A DNA stretch of 64,000 nucleotides. Source: Rouxiella sp. WC2420. Lineage in GTDB: Bacteria; Pseudomonadota; Gammaproteobacteria; Enterobacterales; Enterobacteriaceae. Position 1 is the first letter of the stretch, and each line of letters starts with the position of its first letter. Under the pieces are notes generated by a model. It was not told the DNA's origin and searched no databases. It worked only from the letters and a program-made list of their open reading frames with translations. The DNA is taken from positions 1,984,001 through 2,048,000 of the forward strand of contig NZ_CP165628.1 of the NCBI RefSeq assembly GCF_041200025.1, in the 5' to 3' direction. Position numbers and translations under genes: made by a program. This document shows positions 9,189 to 17,545 of this stretch, piece by piece.

Positions 9189-9365
9189 GATTTTTTCCTG
9201 TCGTTGAGAGTATTCAACAACTTTACGCTTTCAAATCCGCTTTGATAATGGAGGTGAAAGTTGAAGCTCTATTCAGGAAAACAGAATAATACGGCTATCC
9301 CAGGCAATGCGGCGCAGCGAACTTGGCAATAAATGAGTGATAAGGCATTGAGTGGAAAAACAATC

Positions 9366-9737
9366 TCAGCTTTCGAGCTTACTGTCATATTCCTGCCGTG
9401 CGCGCTCGACTGCGGGCAAATTATCTTGAGTCCAGTTGAACAGGGCCTCGAAAGGAACTTTCAGCGTGCGGCCAAGCGGCGTTATCTCGTATTCAACGGC
9501 GATCGGCGAAGTATCAATGACATGACGTTCAATAATGCCGTTGCGCTGTAATTTTCTCAGACTCTGGGTTAGCGCTTTTTGCGTGATGCCTTCCAGTTCG
9601 CGCTTTAGCACGTTGAAACGCCGTGGTTGCTGGCACAGAATGGCGAGTATCAGCACTGACCATTTATCGGCAATTTGGTCCAGCAATAATCTATGCGGGC
9701 AGCTTGCGCGAATAAGAATGGGATGTTCGTCAGACAT
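9366..9737 (-). CDS. HxlR family transcriptional regulator
   Basis: 123 residues with the compact winged-helix HxlR domain: ADKWSVLILAIL, RFNVLKRELEGITQKALTQSLRKLQRNGII, then the wing region SPIAVEYEITPLGRTL. A single Cys lies near residue 13, the position at which several HxlR relatives (YodB, HypR, QorR) sense electrophiles or oxidants by thiol chemistry. The ATG is preceded by AAGGA. Divergent from the old yellow enzyme gene at 9840 with a palindrome between them, so it is likely a repressor of that enzyme. Confidence 0.9.
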   Translation of the reverse strand: MSDEHPILIRASCPHRLLLDQIADKWSVLILAILCQQPRRFNVLKRELEGITQKALTQSLRKLQRNGIIERHVIDTSPIAVEYEITPLGRTLKVPFEALFNWTQDNLPAVERARQEYDSKLES

Positions 9738-9787
9738 GGTAGTTTCCTTGAGTATACCTGGTAGCTTTTAAGTGCCTAATTGACACC

Positions 9788-9806
9788 TAGTATACACAAT
9801 ATACTA
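9788..9806. promoter_or_regulatory. HxlR operator candidate (TAGTATA-N5-TATACTA)
   Basis: Perfect 7-bp inverted arms with a 5-bp spacer lie 33 bp upstream of the oxidoreductase start. A further GTATAC half-site lies at about 9752-9757. The placement between HxlR and its divergent neighbour suits the operator. Confidence 0.6.
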
Positions 9807-9839
9807 TCAAGGCTACTAACCCTAACGGAGTATTAGCCT

Positions 9840-10961
9840 GTGACCACTTCCAATGTAGACATACTGTTCCAGCCTTTTCATTTGAAAAACCTGACATTAA
9901 AGAACCGAATCGTGATGGCACCCATGACGCGATCTTTTGCGACGCAAGGTATTCCCGGGCAAGAGATCGCGGCTTATTACCAGCGCCGTGCCGAGGGGGA
10001 AGTTGGGCTGATTCTGACTGAGGGCACGGTCATCAACCGACCTGCCTCACGAAACGAAGCCAATATTCCTTTCTTCCACGGAGAGCAGGCACTGGCTGGC
10101 TGGAAAAAAGTAGCTGCCGATGTTCATGCTGCCGGTGGCAAGATAGGGCCACAGCTTTGGCATACGGGATCGGTTGCCAGTTTTCTGTCGGATTGGGTTC
10201 CCGATGCGCCGGTAGAGAGTCCATCGGCACTTGTCGCGCCCGATCAACCGCGCGGTGATGCCATGAGCGAAGAGGCGATTGCAGACACTATTTCCGCATT
10301 TGCCCAGGCTGCGTCCGATGCAAAACGTCTAGGTTTTGACGTGGCTGAGATCCACGGCGCGCACGGTTACTTGATCGACCAATTCTTCTGGTCTGGCACT
10401 AACCTGCGTACTGACAACTACGGCGGCGCGACGCTGAAACAGCGAGCTCGTTTTGCCGCCGAAGTGGTGAAAACCATGCGCGAAGCCGTCGGGCCTGATT
10501 TTCCGCTGATTTTGCGCGTAAGCCAGTGGAAGCAGCAGGACTTTACGGTACGCCTTGCCCCTACGATTACAGAAATGACCGACTGGTTATTACCTTTGGT
10601 TGAGGCCGGTGTCGATATTCTTCACTGCTCGCAGCGCCGTTTTTGGGAACCCGAGTTTCCTGAAATTGACGGGGAGCAGGGTTTAAATTTCGCGGGTTGG
10701 GCAAAAAAACTCACCGGAGCGGCAACGATTAGCGTGGGTTCAGTGGGCTTGGCGGGCGATTTTATGAGCGCTTTTGCCGGTGAAACTTCCCATCCGGCCA
10801 GCATCGAGAATCTGATCGCCCGCCTCGAACGCAACGAGTTTGACCTGATTGCCGTGGGCCGTGCACTGTTGAGTGACCCGCAGTGGGTGACTAAAATCCG
10901 CACTGGCAATCACGCTGAGTTGAAAGATTTTACCGCCGCCGCGTTGGCCGAACTGGTTTAA
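9840..10961 (+). CDS. Old yellow enzyme family NADH:flavin oxidoreductase
   Basis: 373 residues, starting at GTG 9840 after AACGGAG. The N-terminus LKNRIVMAPMTRS is typical. The active site reads EIHGAHGYLIDQFFW, a His/His pair rather than the His/Asn of the enzyme at 2399, placing it in a different subgroup. The GGSxxNRxRF segment is altered to GGATLKQRARF. It probably reduces quinones or alpha,beta-unsaturated carbonyls using FMN and NAD(P)H. Control by the adjacent HxlR protein suggests induction by electrophiles. Confidence 0.88.
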   Translation: MTTSNVDILFQPFHLKNLTLKNRIVMAPMTRSFATQGIPGQEIAAYYQRRAEGEVGLILTEGTVINRPASRNEANIPFFHGEQALAGWKKVAADVHAAGGKIGPQLWHTGSVASFLSDWVPDAPVESPSALVAPDQPRGDAMSEEAIADTISAFAQAASDAKRLGFDVAEIHGAHGYLIDQFFWSGTNLRTDNYGGATLKQRARFAAEVVKTMREAVGPDFPLILRVSQWKQQDFTVRLAPTITEMTDWLLPLVEAGVDILHCSQRRFWEPEFPEIDGEQGLNFAGWAKKLTGAATISVGSVGLAGDFMSAFAGETSHPASIENLIARLERNEFDLIAVGRALLSDPQWVTKIRTGNHAELKDFTAAALAELV

Positions 10962-11090
10962 TCAGCGCTTGTTTGTCACGCAGCTTATTTGGCCGAGGCG
11001 CGTTTATGCCGAAAGTACGTGATAAGCGTGCGGGATAAAAATGCCAGCTCCGTCAAGGTTGCGGCGGGGGAATGGGCCAGAATACCCATA

Positions 11091-11309
11091 TTACTCAACT
11101 CGCCAGACATCAGGATGCTGCGGGCTGGCGGCTTCGTGGTATATATCCCCTAGCCAGCCCGCGATCTCGTATTCTTCGAGATATTCAGGAATGATTATCT
11201 CGTACAGTCGCGAATACTTTCGTTCAGACATATCGACGCGAAAGACCTGCCAGCTTTGCTCGACGCGTTTCACGCCAAGATAGCGACCAAATACGTTAAA
11301 TATCATCAT
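11091..11309 (-). CDS. Small conserved protein (DUF7661-like)
   Basis: 72 residues: FNVFGRYLGVKR, QSWQVFRVD, then an acidic EIIIPEYLEEYEIAGWLGDIYHE and PQHPDVWRV. The pattern matches a family of short uncharacterised proteins (DUF7661 from memory). Two tandem ATGs (11309, 11306) are possible starts. The gene begins 3 bp after the stop of the antiporter on the same strand, so it is almost certainly co-transcribed and perhaps translationally coupled. No signal peptide or membrane segment. Function unknown. Confidence 0.75.
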   Translation of the reverse strand: MMIFNVFGRYLGVKRVEQSWQVFRVDMSERKYSRLYEIIIPEYLEEYEIAGWLGDIYHEAASPQHPDVWRVE

Positions 11310-11312
11310 TGG

Positions 11313-12635
11313 TTATTTTCTGCTCCAAAATTTAAGCAATGGTGTTACCGTTATTCCGTGGACTAACACACTGGCGGTAATGATAGTAATTGCCAGATTG
11401 GTCATCATAATCGCTTCATGGCCTTGCAGACCATTGGCATAGGCGTAAGCAATATAATTTATGCTGCCAATACCCCTTATCCCGAGCCAACCAAAGAGTA
11501 AACGCTGCTGTTTTGAATAAGAAGATCCCCAGGTCGAGATATAAACAGCTAAAGGTCGGACGATACAAAAAATCGCAAATGCCAGCACCAACCCCATTGG
11601 GTCCCAATGCTGAGCAAGCGTAACGCCTAATACGATCACAATAGCCGCTGCGAACAGCCGTTCAATGGTTTCCCCGAAAGACAGGGCATCGCCAATGACG
11701 AGTCCGACAGACTTTAGCGGCGTTCGGTGCTCAATTTCCATTGAATGTCGCGTATGCGGATTGATCATCATTTCGGCGGGAGGGTTGTCATCCTCATCTT
11801 CCGCAGTGGGATTTTTTTGCTGTACTCTCAGCTCGGCGCTACGCAGGCCAACACCTGCAGCAAAGGCGGCAAGGAAACCTGAGGCTTCTACGGAAATAGC
11901 CAGCGCGAAGCTTAGGCAAATAAGCGACAGCGCGATAAAATCACTCGGTGCGACCTCACCCTGTACGTGCCGCCAGTGGGTTGAGATGAGCCCGATTAGC
12001 CTGCCAAGCCCGTAACCTATACCCAGTCCAATGACCAAGGCCCACAGAACGTCAACCGCGAACCAGTGTAGCCATTGCATGCTGCTTAACGCGCCGTCGG
12101 CGTTATGCCAAAGCAGCGCCAGCATCAGTAAAGGCAGGGCAGTACCATCGTTCAGCCCGGCTTCGCTTGAGAGGGCAAGCCGCAAACTATCGTCGTCGCG
12201 CGAATCATTGATGGCAATAAGGCTGGCAAGCACTGGGTCAGTGGGGGCAATTACCGCAGCTAAGGCCAGAGATATTGGCCATGAAATTCCGGTGAGATAA
12301 TGCGCGATAATCATAATACCGAGCACGGTTAAAATCATCCCCGGCCCGGCCAGCCGGAAACCGATTTTCCAGATGCTGGCTCTTAAAGGCAGGCGAATTT
12401 TTAATCCGGTTATAAATAGTGAAGTGGCAATGGCAATTTCAGTTACGCGGCTGACAATAGTTGAATGCGCTAACACGTCCAGGCGTAAAACATCAAATCC
12501 CCACGGTCCACACAGAATTCCGACCAGCAGATAAATGCCGAAAATGGGGATTGGAGTACGATTTATCCAACCGAATGAAAGTGACATCAGCAGTAGCAGC
12601 CCACCTGTTGCTGCTGTCCATGCGAGATAGTTCAT
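11313..12635 (-). CDS. Cation:proton antiporter (CPA1 family)
   Basis: 440 residues with about 12 membrane helices. The core carries APTDPVLAS and SSEAGLNDGTALP, the Asp-containing unwound-helix motifs of CPA1 Na+(K+)/H+ exchangers; ND in the second motif is the ion-binding site. A hydrophilic acidic loop (ENPTAEDEDDN-like) splits the second half. The start is ATG 12635 (MNYLAWTAA) after AGGGG; a longer frame to 12731 has no ribosome site. It likely works in pH or sodium homeostasis. Co-transcribed with the 72-residue gene downstream. Confidence 0.87.
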   Translation of the reverse strand: MNYLAWTAATGGLLLLMSLSFGWINRTPIPIFGIYLLVGILCGPWGFDVLRLDVLAHSTIVSRVTEIAIATSLFITGLKIRLPLRASIWKIGFRLAGPGMILTVLGIMIIAHYLTGISWPISLALAAVIAPTDPVLASLIAINDSRDDDSLRLALSSEAGLNDGTALPLLMLALLWHNADGALSSMQWLHWFAVDVLWALVIGLGIGYGLGRLIGLISTHWRHVQGEVAPSDFIALSLICLSFALAISVEASGFLAAFAAGVGLRSAELRVQQKNPTAEDEDDNPPAEMMINPHTRHSMEIEHRTPLKSVGLVIGDALSFGETIERLFAAAIVIVLGVTLAQHWDPMGLVLAFAIFCIVRPLAVYISTWGSSYSKQQRLLFGWLGIRGIGSINYIAYAYANGLQGHEAIMMTNLAITIITASVLVHGITVTPLLKFWSRK

Positions 12636-13135
12636 GATTCCCCTGAAATAACTGGTTAAAAAATAGCAAAAATAAAGGCTTAGCATATTGATTATAGTAC
12701 AGACAAAAAAATACCCGCACGCGGCGGGCAAAGTTGCTTAGAACACAGGGGAAAAGACTAATAAAGCTAGCAGAGCTTTTGTTATATTGCTAATCGGGCA
12801 GGAAAAAATAATTCTCAAATCAACGTTGATTAGTCGTTAATTGTGGCAAGTTTAGTGGGGAGTCAAAATAACATTTGTGCATTTGAATTTGCACTCTTGG
12901 CTTATTCATTTTTAGCGTTAGCTTTGCCGTTATTGAGCATTTACCTTTATCGCAAAAAGCGGAATATTTGATTTAAAACATAAACGCACTGCGCTGTCTG
13001 GTACTTAGATCAATCACTCTCGTTTGCTTATCCTCGATGCCGTGGAGACCCAGGATTGATGGAATCATTTACCAAAATGCTTTAATTGCCGAGTGCCGAT
13101 ATCCCTTTTGTCTGATTATTATTTTGGAGTTGAGC
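12636..13135. other. 500-bp intergenic region between divergent genes
   Basis: Carries the promoters of the antiporter and the cysteine-synthase-like gene. One small hydrophobic ORF (12843-12971, listed separately) is the only coding candidate. A palindrome-like GTGCA...TGCAC lies near 12878-12895. No other structure was recognised. Confidence 0.5.
12843..12971 (+). CDS. Possible small membrane protein (about 43 codons)
   Basis: A frame open from GTG 12843 to TGA 12971 encodes a hydrophobic segment (FALLAYSFLALALPLLSIYLY) followed by the basic tail RKKRNI, the shape of a single-pass small membrane protein with its C-terminus inside. Translation start is doubtful: the only clear Shine-Dalgarno-like run (GGGGAG, 12857-12862) lies inside the frame, 10 nt before an ATT codon. 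Not recognised from any known family. Confidence 0.25.
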   Translation: MASLVGSQNNICAFEFALLAYSFLALALPLLSIYLYRKKRNI

Positions 13136-14176
13136 ATGACTATCCACAATGCTATTACCGAGTTGGTAGGCAATACGCCATTATTAAGGCTTAATCGATT
13201 TAGTGAGCGGTTTAATTTGGACGTCGACCTGCTTGCCAAACTGGAGTATTTCAATCCAAATCACAGCATCAAAGATCGTATTGCACTGGCCATGATTGAA
13301 GAAGCCGAACGCACGGGTAAATTAAAACCCGGCGTGACGCTGGTAGATACAACCAGTGGGAATACCGGGATTGGATTGGCGGCAATTGCCGCAGCAAAAG
13401 GTTATAAATTTCGCGTTTATTTACACGATAAACTCAGCGATGAGCGTTTTGCTATTCTCAGCGCGTTTGGGGCCGAAATTATTCCATTCAGTCACGTACC
13501 GGGGTTTGATAAAATACTCGAAAACAGCGACGGCGATTTTGTAGCCGCCGCCAAATGGCTGGCGGATAATGTGATCCGTAAAGAGCCGAACATTTTTTTC
13601 ACCTACCAATTGGAAAATCCGGCTAACCCTTTGGCGCATTATCGCAACACGGGGCCTGAAATCTGGCAGCAAACCGGCGGGCAGGTAGATATTGTTATCG
13701 CCTCGGTGGGTACCGGCGGTACGCTTTCAGGGGCGGGGAAATATCTCAGGCAGCTTAACCCGGATATCAAACTGATTGCCGTGGAACCCGGCGTGAATTC
13801 TATTCCTGACCGTGACAATCCTGAGGCCAAAGAAATTACCGGTGTTCATGCTTTTAGCCACGTTTTACCGGAGCGGGTGCCGTTAACGTTGGACAGAGAA
13901 TTGTTCGACGAAGCTATCGCCATCGAAAGTTGGCAGGCGGTGCAGGCGGCTCGTGAAGTGGCAACAACCGATGGCATTTTGATTGGCGAATCTTCCGGTG
14001 CAGTACTGTTTGCTGCGCGAGTGGTGGCTCGTCGCCCGGAAAATAAAGGTAAGCGTATTGTCACTATTCTTGCCGACAGTGGCTTGACTTATCTGTCGAC
14101 CGGCCTGTTTGATAGCACGCTCAGCGTTGAGCAAATAAAAATCGACGCCCTGCGCAAAAGCCGTGTCAGCGCCTAA
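13136..14176 (+). CDS. Cysteine synthase family PLP enzyme
   Basis: 346 residues of the beta-family fold type II PLP enzymes. It has NHSIKDRIA with the PLP-binding Lys, TSGNTGIGLA binding the substrate carboxylate, and GTGGTLSGAGKYL binding the PLP phosphate. This fits O-acetylserine sulfhydrylase: O-acetylserine plus sulfide gives cysteine plus acetate. It is longer than CysK and a minor paralogue is likely; cystathionine-beta-synthase-like activity cannot be excluded. The start is ATG 13136 after GGAG. Its position next to the sulfonate-utilisation cluster suggests use during sulfur starvation. Confidence 0.88.
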   Translation: MTIHNAITELVGNTPLLRLNRFSERFNLDVDLLAKLEYFNPNHSIKDRIALAMIEEAERTGKLKPGVTLVDTTSGNTGIGLAAIAAAKGYKFRVYLHDKLSDERFAILSAFGAEIIPFSHVPGFDKILENSDGDFVAAAKWLADNVIRKEPNIFFTYQLENPANPLAHYRNTGPEIWQQTGGQVDIVIASVGTGGTLSGAGKYLRQLNPDIKLIAVEPGVNSIPDRDNPEAKEITGVHAFSHVLPERVPLTLDRELFDEAIAIESWQAVQAAREVATTDGILIGESSGAVLFAARVVARRPENKGKRIVTILADSGLTYLSTGLFDSTLSVEQIKIDALRKSRVSA

Positions 14177-14252
14177 GAATTCTACTAGCGTTTGCCAGTA
14201 AATTATGCCAAAGAATTTATTGTATTAACCCGATGCTATTTTGATGGCGAAG

Positions 14253-14288
14253 ATGCTGCCCCTGCGGTAATACAAAGCGGGGCAGCAT
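14253..14288. terminator. Stem-loop between convergent cysteine synthase and SsuA-like genes
   Basis: ATGCTGCCCC (14253-14262) and GGGGCAGCAT (14279-14288) form a perfect 10-bp stem around a 16-nt loop. No strong T-run on either side; it may serve as a bidirectional terminator. Confidence 0.5.
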
Positions 14289-14326
14289 TGTAGTGAAGAA
14301 TTTCGCAATGGAATTTTAGTAAAGAG

Positions 14327-15274
14327 TTACTGCTTATCCAGAGACCAAGTCGCAGTATTTACGTCAACACTTACCGGTAGTAGTCCGGTGCTCTTGAATT
14401 TATCGGCGATGATCTGCTGTTGTTTAAACACTTCCGGCGTCATTCGCTCCGCGCCGAACGGCATTCTCGCCAGTGCTTTTGCCCAGATCTTCTTGTCCAG
14501 ACCGGTGGATGTAGACTGGATTTCTGCCGTTTCATCAGGATGCGCGTTTGCCCAGTCGCTGGTGGACTTTAGCTCGTCAATTAATTTCAACGCGGTTTGC
14601 GGATAAGTTTCGGCAAATTTTCTGCTCGACAGGAAGAAAGTGTAATGTGGCACCAAATCCACGGCGTTGGTCACTTCTCGGGCGTTGGCATGGGTTTCCA
14701 CTTCAGCCAGGAACGGGTCCCAGATAGCCCACGCATCAATGGCTCCGCGTTGGAAGGCGGCGCGGGCATCGCTTGGGGCCAGGTATACTGGGGTAATGTC
14801 TTTATAACTCAGACCGGCTTTCTCCAACGCAGCGACCAGCAAATAGTTGACGTCAGAACCTTTATTCAGCGCCACGCGTTTTCCCTTAAGATCGGCCACA
14901 GTTTTGATGGTCGAATTTGCGGGTACCACGATAGCTTCTGTTTTCGGACTGGCAGGAGAGTGCGCCAGATACACCAGATCGGCCTTCGCCGCCTGGGCAA
15001 TCACTGGGGGTGCATCACCGGTTGCCGCGAGGTCAATACTTCCGACGTTGAGGCCTTCAAGCATTTGTGGACCCGCGGTGAATTCCACCCACTTAACCGC
15101 AATACCCTGTTTCTTGAAATCGGCATCCAGCGTGCCGCGATATTTCAGCAGCGCGAAAATATTGGCTTTTTGATAGCCAATATTGACCACTTTTGGCAAC
15201 GCCTCGGCACTAGCCGAGGGTATCGAACCTAAAAGCACTGCCGCAGACAGCACACTACGCACTAAAATTTTCAT
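14327..15274 (-). CDS. Periplasmic sulfonate-binding protein (SsuA-like)
   Basis: 315 residues. An N-terminal signal peptide (MKILVRSVLSAAVLLGSIPSASA) directs export, and the mature protein has the two-lobe fold of nitrate/sulfonate/taurine-binding ABC proteins: VVNIGYQKA, FTAGPQMLEGLNVGSIDLAATGDAPP, LKGKRVALNKGSDVNYLL, AIDAWAIWDPF. It should capture aliphatic sulfonates for an ABC importer. No matching SsuB ATPase or SsuC permease occurs in the window, so it may feed a transporter encoded elsewhere. It lies 105 bp downstream of the sigma-54 regulator on the same strand, and that regulator contains a homologous domain. ATG follows AGGAAAA. Confidence 0.9.
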   Translation of the reverse strand: MKILVRSVLSAAVLLGSIPSASAEALPKVVNIGYQKANIFALLKYRGTLDADFKKQGIAVKWVEFTAGPQMLEGLNVGSIDLAATGDAPPVIAQAAKADLVYLAHSPASPKTEAIVVPANSTIKTVADLKGKRVALNKGSDVNYLLVAALEKAGLSYKDITPVYLAPSDARAAFQRGAIDAWAIWDPFLAEVETHANAREVTNAVDLVPHYTFFLSSRKFAETYPQTALKLIDELKSTSDWANAHPDETAEIQSTSTGLDKKIWAKALARMPFGAERMTPEVFKQQQIIADKFKSTGLLPVSVDVNTATWSLDKQ

Positions 15275-15379
15275 TAATTGTTTTCCTGAGCTTATAGCTG
15301 AAAGATCGGTAGTGGAAAAAATATAACAAAATTCGTAATAAGCGCTTAATAGAATAAAGTCATAACTTAGATGAAAGCT

Positions 15380-17269
15380 TTACTCGGCCCAGACCGCATC
15401 GCGAACGTTAATAGCACGCGCAATTAATCCCAGCGCATAGAAACGATCGGCGATGGCTTGCTGGTCGCGGATAATCCCTAAACCCATTCTCTGGGTTTGA
15501 TGACTGCGGCGCGCCAGCGCAAGATTTAGCGAATCTGTGGCCAGTCCAAGCTCGGCGGAGAGCAGGCTGGCCGCCTCGTTTCGGTTGGCATCGATATAAC
15601 GCCCGGTCTGCACCAGCGCGTCCATCAACTGATGCAGCAGATCGCCTGAATGGGTGGCAAATTCGCGGTGCGCCAGATAAAACTGATGATTGTTCACCCG
15701 CCCGCTGCCGTTGGCGATAACGCGCAGTTGCCCGCAGCGTTCGGCGTCGCTGAGCAGCGGGTCCCACATCATCCAGGCATCAACGGCGTGGTGATCGCTG
15801 GGCGTCAGCGGATATTTAGGCGGCGAATACACGACTCTCACGTCGTCAAGCGTCAGGCCTGCCTCGTCGAGAATCTGCACCAGCAGATAATGAACGTTGG
15901 AACCTTTATTTACTGCGATACGTTTACCCCGCAGATCGCTGATATTTACGATGGGGCTTTCATTCGCGACCAGCAGCGCCACGCTTTGCGGTGCCGCAGG
16001 TTCCCAGGCGACATACAGCACCCGATTATCACTGGCCTGTGCAAACAGCGGCGGAACTTCGCCAGTGGTGCCGAAATCAATCTCGCCGTTGCTCAATGCA
16101 TGCAGTAATTGAGGACCGGCGGGGAATTCACTCCACAGCACGCTAATCCCGCGGCCCGCGAACTGCTGTTCCAGCGATTGTCGCGCCTTGAGAATCCCGA
16201 GATTGCCAAATCTTTGATAGCCAATCCGCAGCTCGCGTTCATGGGGCGCGCGATTGCGGTGACTGCGCAGGCCGTTGCCACTGAGGCTGCGTCGCGGTTT
16301 GATTAAACCGAGATGCCCCAGATGCGTGCGCAGTGTGTGACGACTGATCCCCAGCAGCGACGCGGTTTGCAGCTGATTGCTGCCGCTGATTTCAAAGGCA
16401 TTGCGCACCAGTGCATCGGTGACTCGTTGATAAATCTGCTGATTGCCGCTTTGCAGATGCTGACGGATAAAGTCGTCCAGCGCCTGTTCACTGGCGGGTA
16501 AAGTGTCTGCGCTCACCGAGCTGAGACGCAGTTGGCGTGGAGAAATGATCGTTTCGCGGCTGAGCAGCACGGCATTGTGCAGGGTATTTTCCAGCTCGCG
16601 AATATTGCCCGGCCACGGATATTCCATCAAGGCAGCCATCGTCTCGTCGCTAAGTTGTAGCTGAGGGCGGCCGAGACGACGGGCATACAGCCGCAGAAAG
16701 TGCTCTGCCAGCAGTGGAATATCTTCACGACGCTGGCGCAGCGGCGGCAGGGTTACGGCTGCAACATTGAGACGATAATAGAGATCTTCCCGGAAACGGC
16801 GTTCGCGGATCGCCTGCGCTAAATCAACGTGAGTCGCAGCAATTACCCGCACATTGACCTTCACGGCGCGGTGCGAGCCAACCCGGGTTACCTCACGTTC
16901 CTGCAACACTCGTAACAGTTTGACCTGCAAAGGTAAACTCAGCTCGCCTATTTCATCCAGCAGCAGCGTTCCGCCCTCGGCGGCTTCAAACCAACCCTGA
17001 TGGCGATCGCGTGCGCCGGTAAATGCGCCTTTTTCATGACCAAACAGTTCCGACTCCGCCAGGCTTTCCGTGAGCGCACCGCAGTTCACTGCCAAAAATG
17101 GCTGCTGCCTGCGCGGGCTGTGGTGATGCAGATAACGGGCCACCACCTCTTTGCCGGTTCCGGTTTCCCCTACAATCAGCACAGTGGCGTCGGTAGGGGC
17201 GAGGCGGTCAAGCACGCTTTGAAAGGCGAGCGACGCGGGATCGATCAAAGTAGGGCCGTGATTCTGCAT
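15380..17269 (-). CDS. Sigma-54 activator fused to an SsuA-like sensor domain
   Basis: 629 residues with an unusual order of domains. Residues 1-240 are an AAA+ sigma-54-interacting domain lacking any N-terminal receiver: Walker A GETGTGKE (34-41), GAFTGA (81-86), Walker B LLLDEIGE (102-109). Residues about 280-325 are a Fis-type HTH ([19 protein letters not shown]). Residues about 346-629 are clearly homologous to the periplasmic SsuA-like protein encoded next door ([67 protein letters not shown]) but have no signal peptide, so this domain should act in the cytosol. I infer that it senses a sulfonate or related ligand and gates ATPase activity. ATG 17269 follows GGAGTGAAAG. Its target is the divergent operon starting at 17546. 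Confidence 0.92.
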   Translation of the reverse strand: MQNHGPTLIDPASLAFQSVLDRLAPTDATVLIVGETGTGKEVVARYLHHHSPRRQQPFLAVNCGALTESLAESELFGHEKGAFTGARDRHQGWFEAAEGGTLLLDEIGELSLPLQVKLLRVLQEREVTRVGSHRAVKVNVRVIAATHVDLAQAIRERRFREDLYYRLNVAAVTLPPLRQRREDIPLLAEHFLRLYARRLGRPQLQLSDETMAALMEYPWPGNIRELENTLHNAVLLSRETIISPRQLRLSSVSADTLPASEQALDDFIRQHLQSGNQQIYQRVTDALVRNAFEISGSNQLQTASLLGISRHTLRTHLGHLGLIKPRRSLSGNGLRSHRNRAPHERELRIGYQRFGNLGILKARQSLEQQFAGRGISVLWSEFPAGPQLLHALSNGEIDFGTTGEVPPLFAQASDNRVLYVAWEPAAPQSVALLVANESPIVNISDLRGKRIAVNKGSNVHYLLVQILDEAGLTLDDVRVVYSPPKYPLTPSDHHAVDAWMMWDPLLSDAERCGQLRVIANGSGRVNNHQFYLAHREFATHSGDLLHQLMDALVQTGRYIDANRNEAASLLSAELGLATDSLNLALARRSHQTQRMGLGIIRDQQAIADRFYALGLIARAINVRDAVWAE

Positions 17270-17346
17270 CTTTCACTCCAGCGGGTTGGTAAACGGTAAG
17301 AAACAATACCGTTGTACTGGCCGTTGAGCGAGACGGCAAAATTGAG

Positions 17347-17400
17347 ATTTGTTGCAAATGCGGCAGCGTGGTGGCAGCGGCTGTTGCATTTGCAACAAAT
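17347..17400. promoter_or_regulatory. Long inverted repeat, likely enhancer site for the sigma-54 activator
   Basis: ATTTGTTGCAAATGC (17347-17361) and GCATTTGCAACAAAT (17386-17400) are perfect 15-bp inverted arms separated by 24 bp. The right arm overlaps a smaller palindrome GTTGCA-TT-TGCAAC (17383-17396). The pair lies 60 bp upstream of the -24 element, where a sigma-54 activator normally binds, and between the regulator and the operon. Confidence 0.75.
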
Positions 17401-17459
17401 TTTTGGACATGCATAATTTTTAACGCATTGATATTTATTGATTTTAAATTTTTACCGTC

Positions 17460-17477
17460 TTGGCATACTTCCTGCTT
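17460..17477 (+). promoter_or_regulatory. Sigma-54 (RpoN) promoter of the organosulfur operon
   Basis: TTGGCAT-N6-TGCTT has the invariant GG of the -24 element (17462-17463) and GC of the -12 element (17474-17475) at the correct spacing against the consensus TTGGCACG-N4-TTGC. Transcription would start near 17487, about 59 nt before the ssuD start. An AAA+ activator gene is divergent from it. Confidence 0.75.
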
Positions 17478-17545
17478 TAACCTTTATAACCAAACGGATG
17501 TTTTGTATCTAATAAATTAAGATATCGTTATATAGGAAAGTGATA

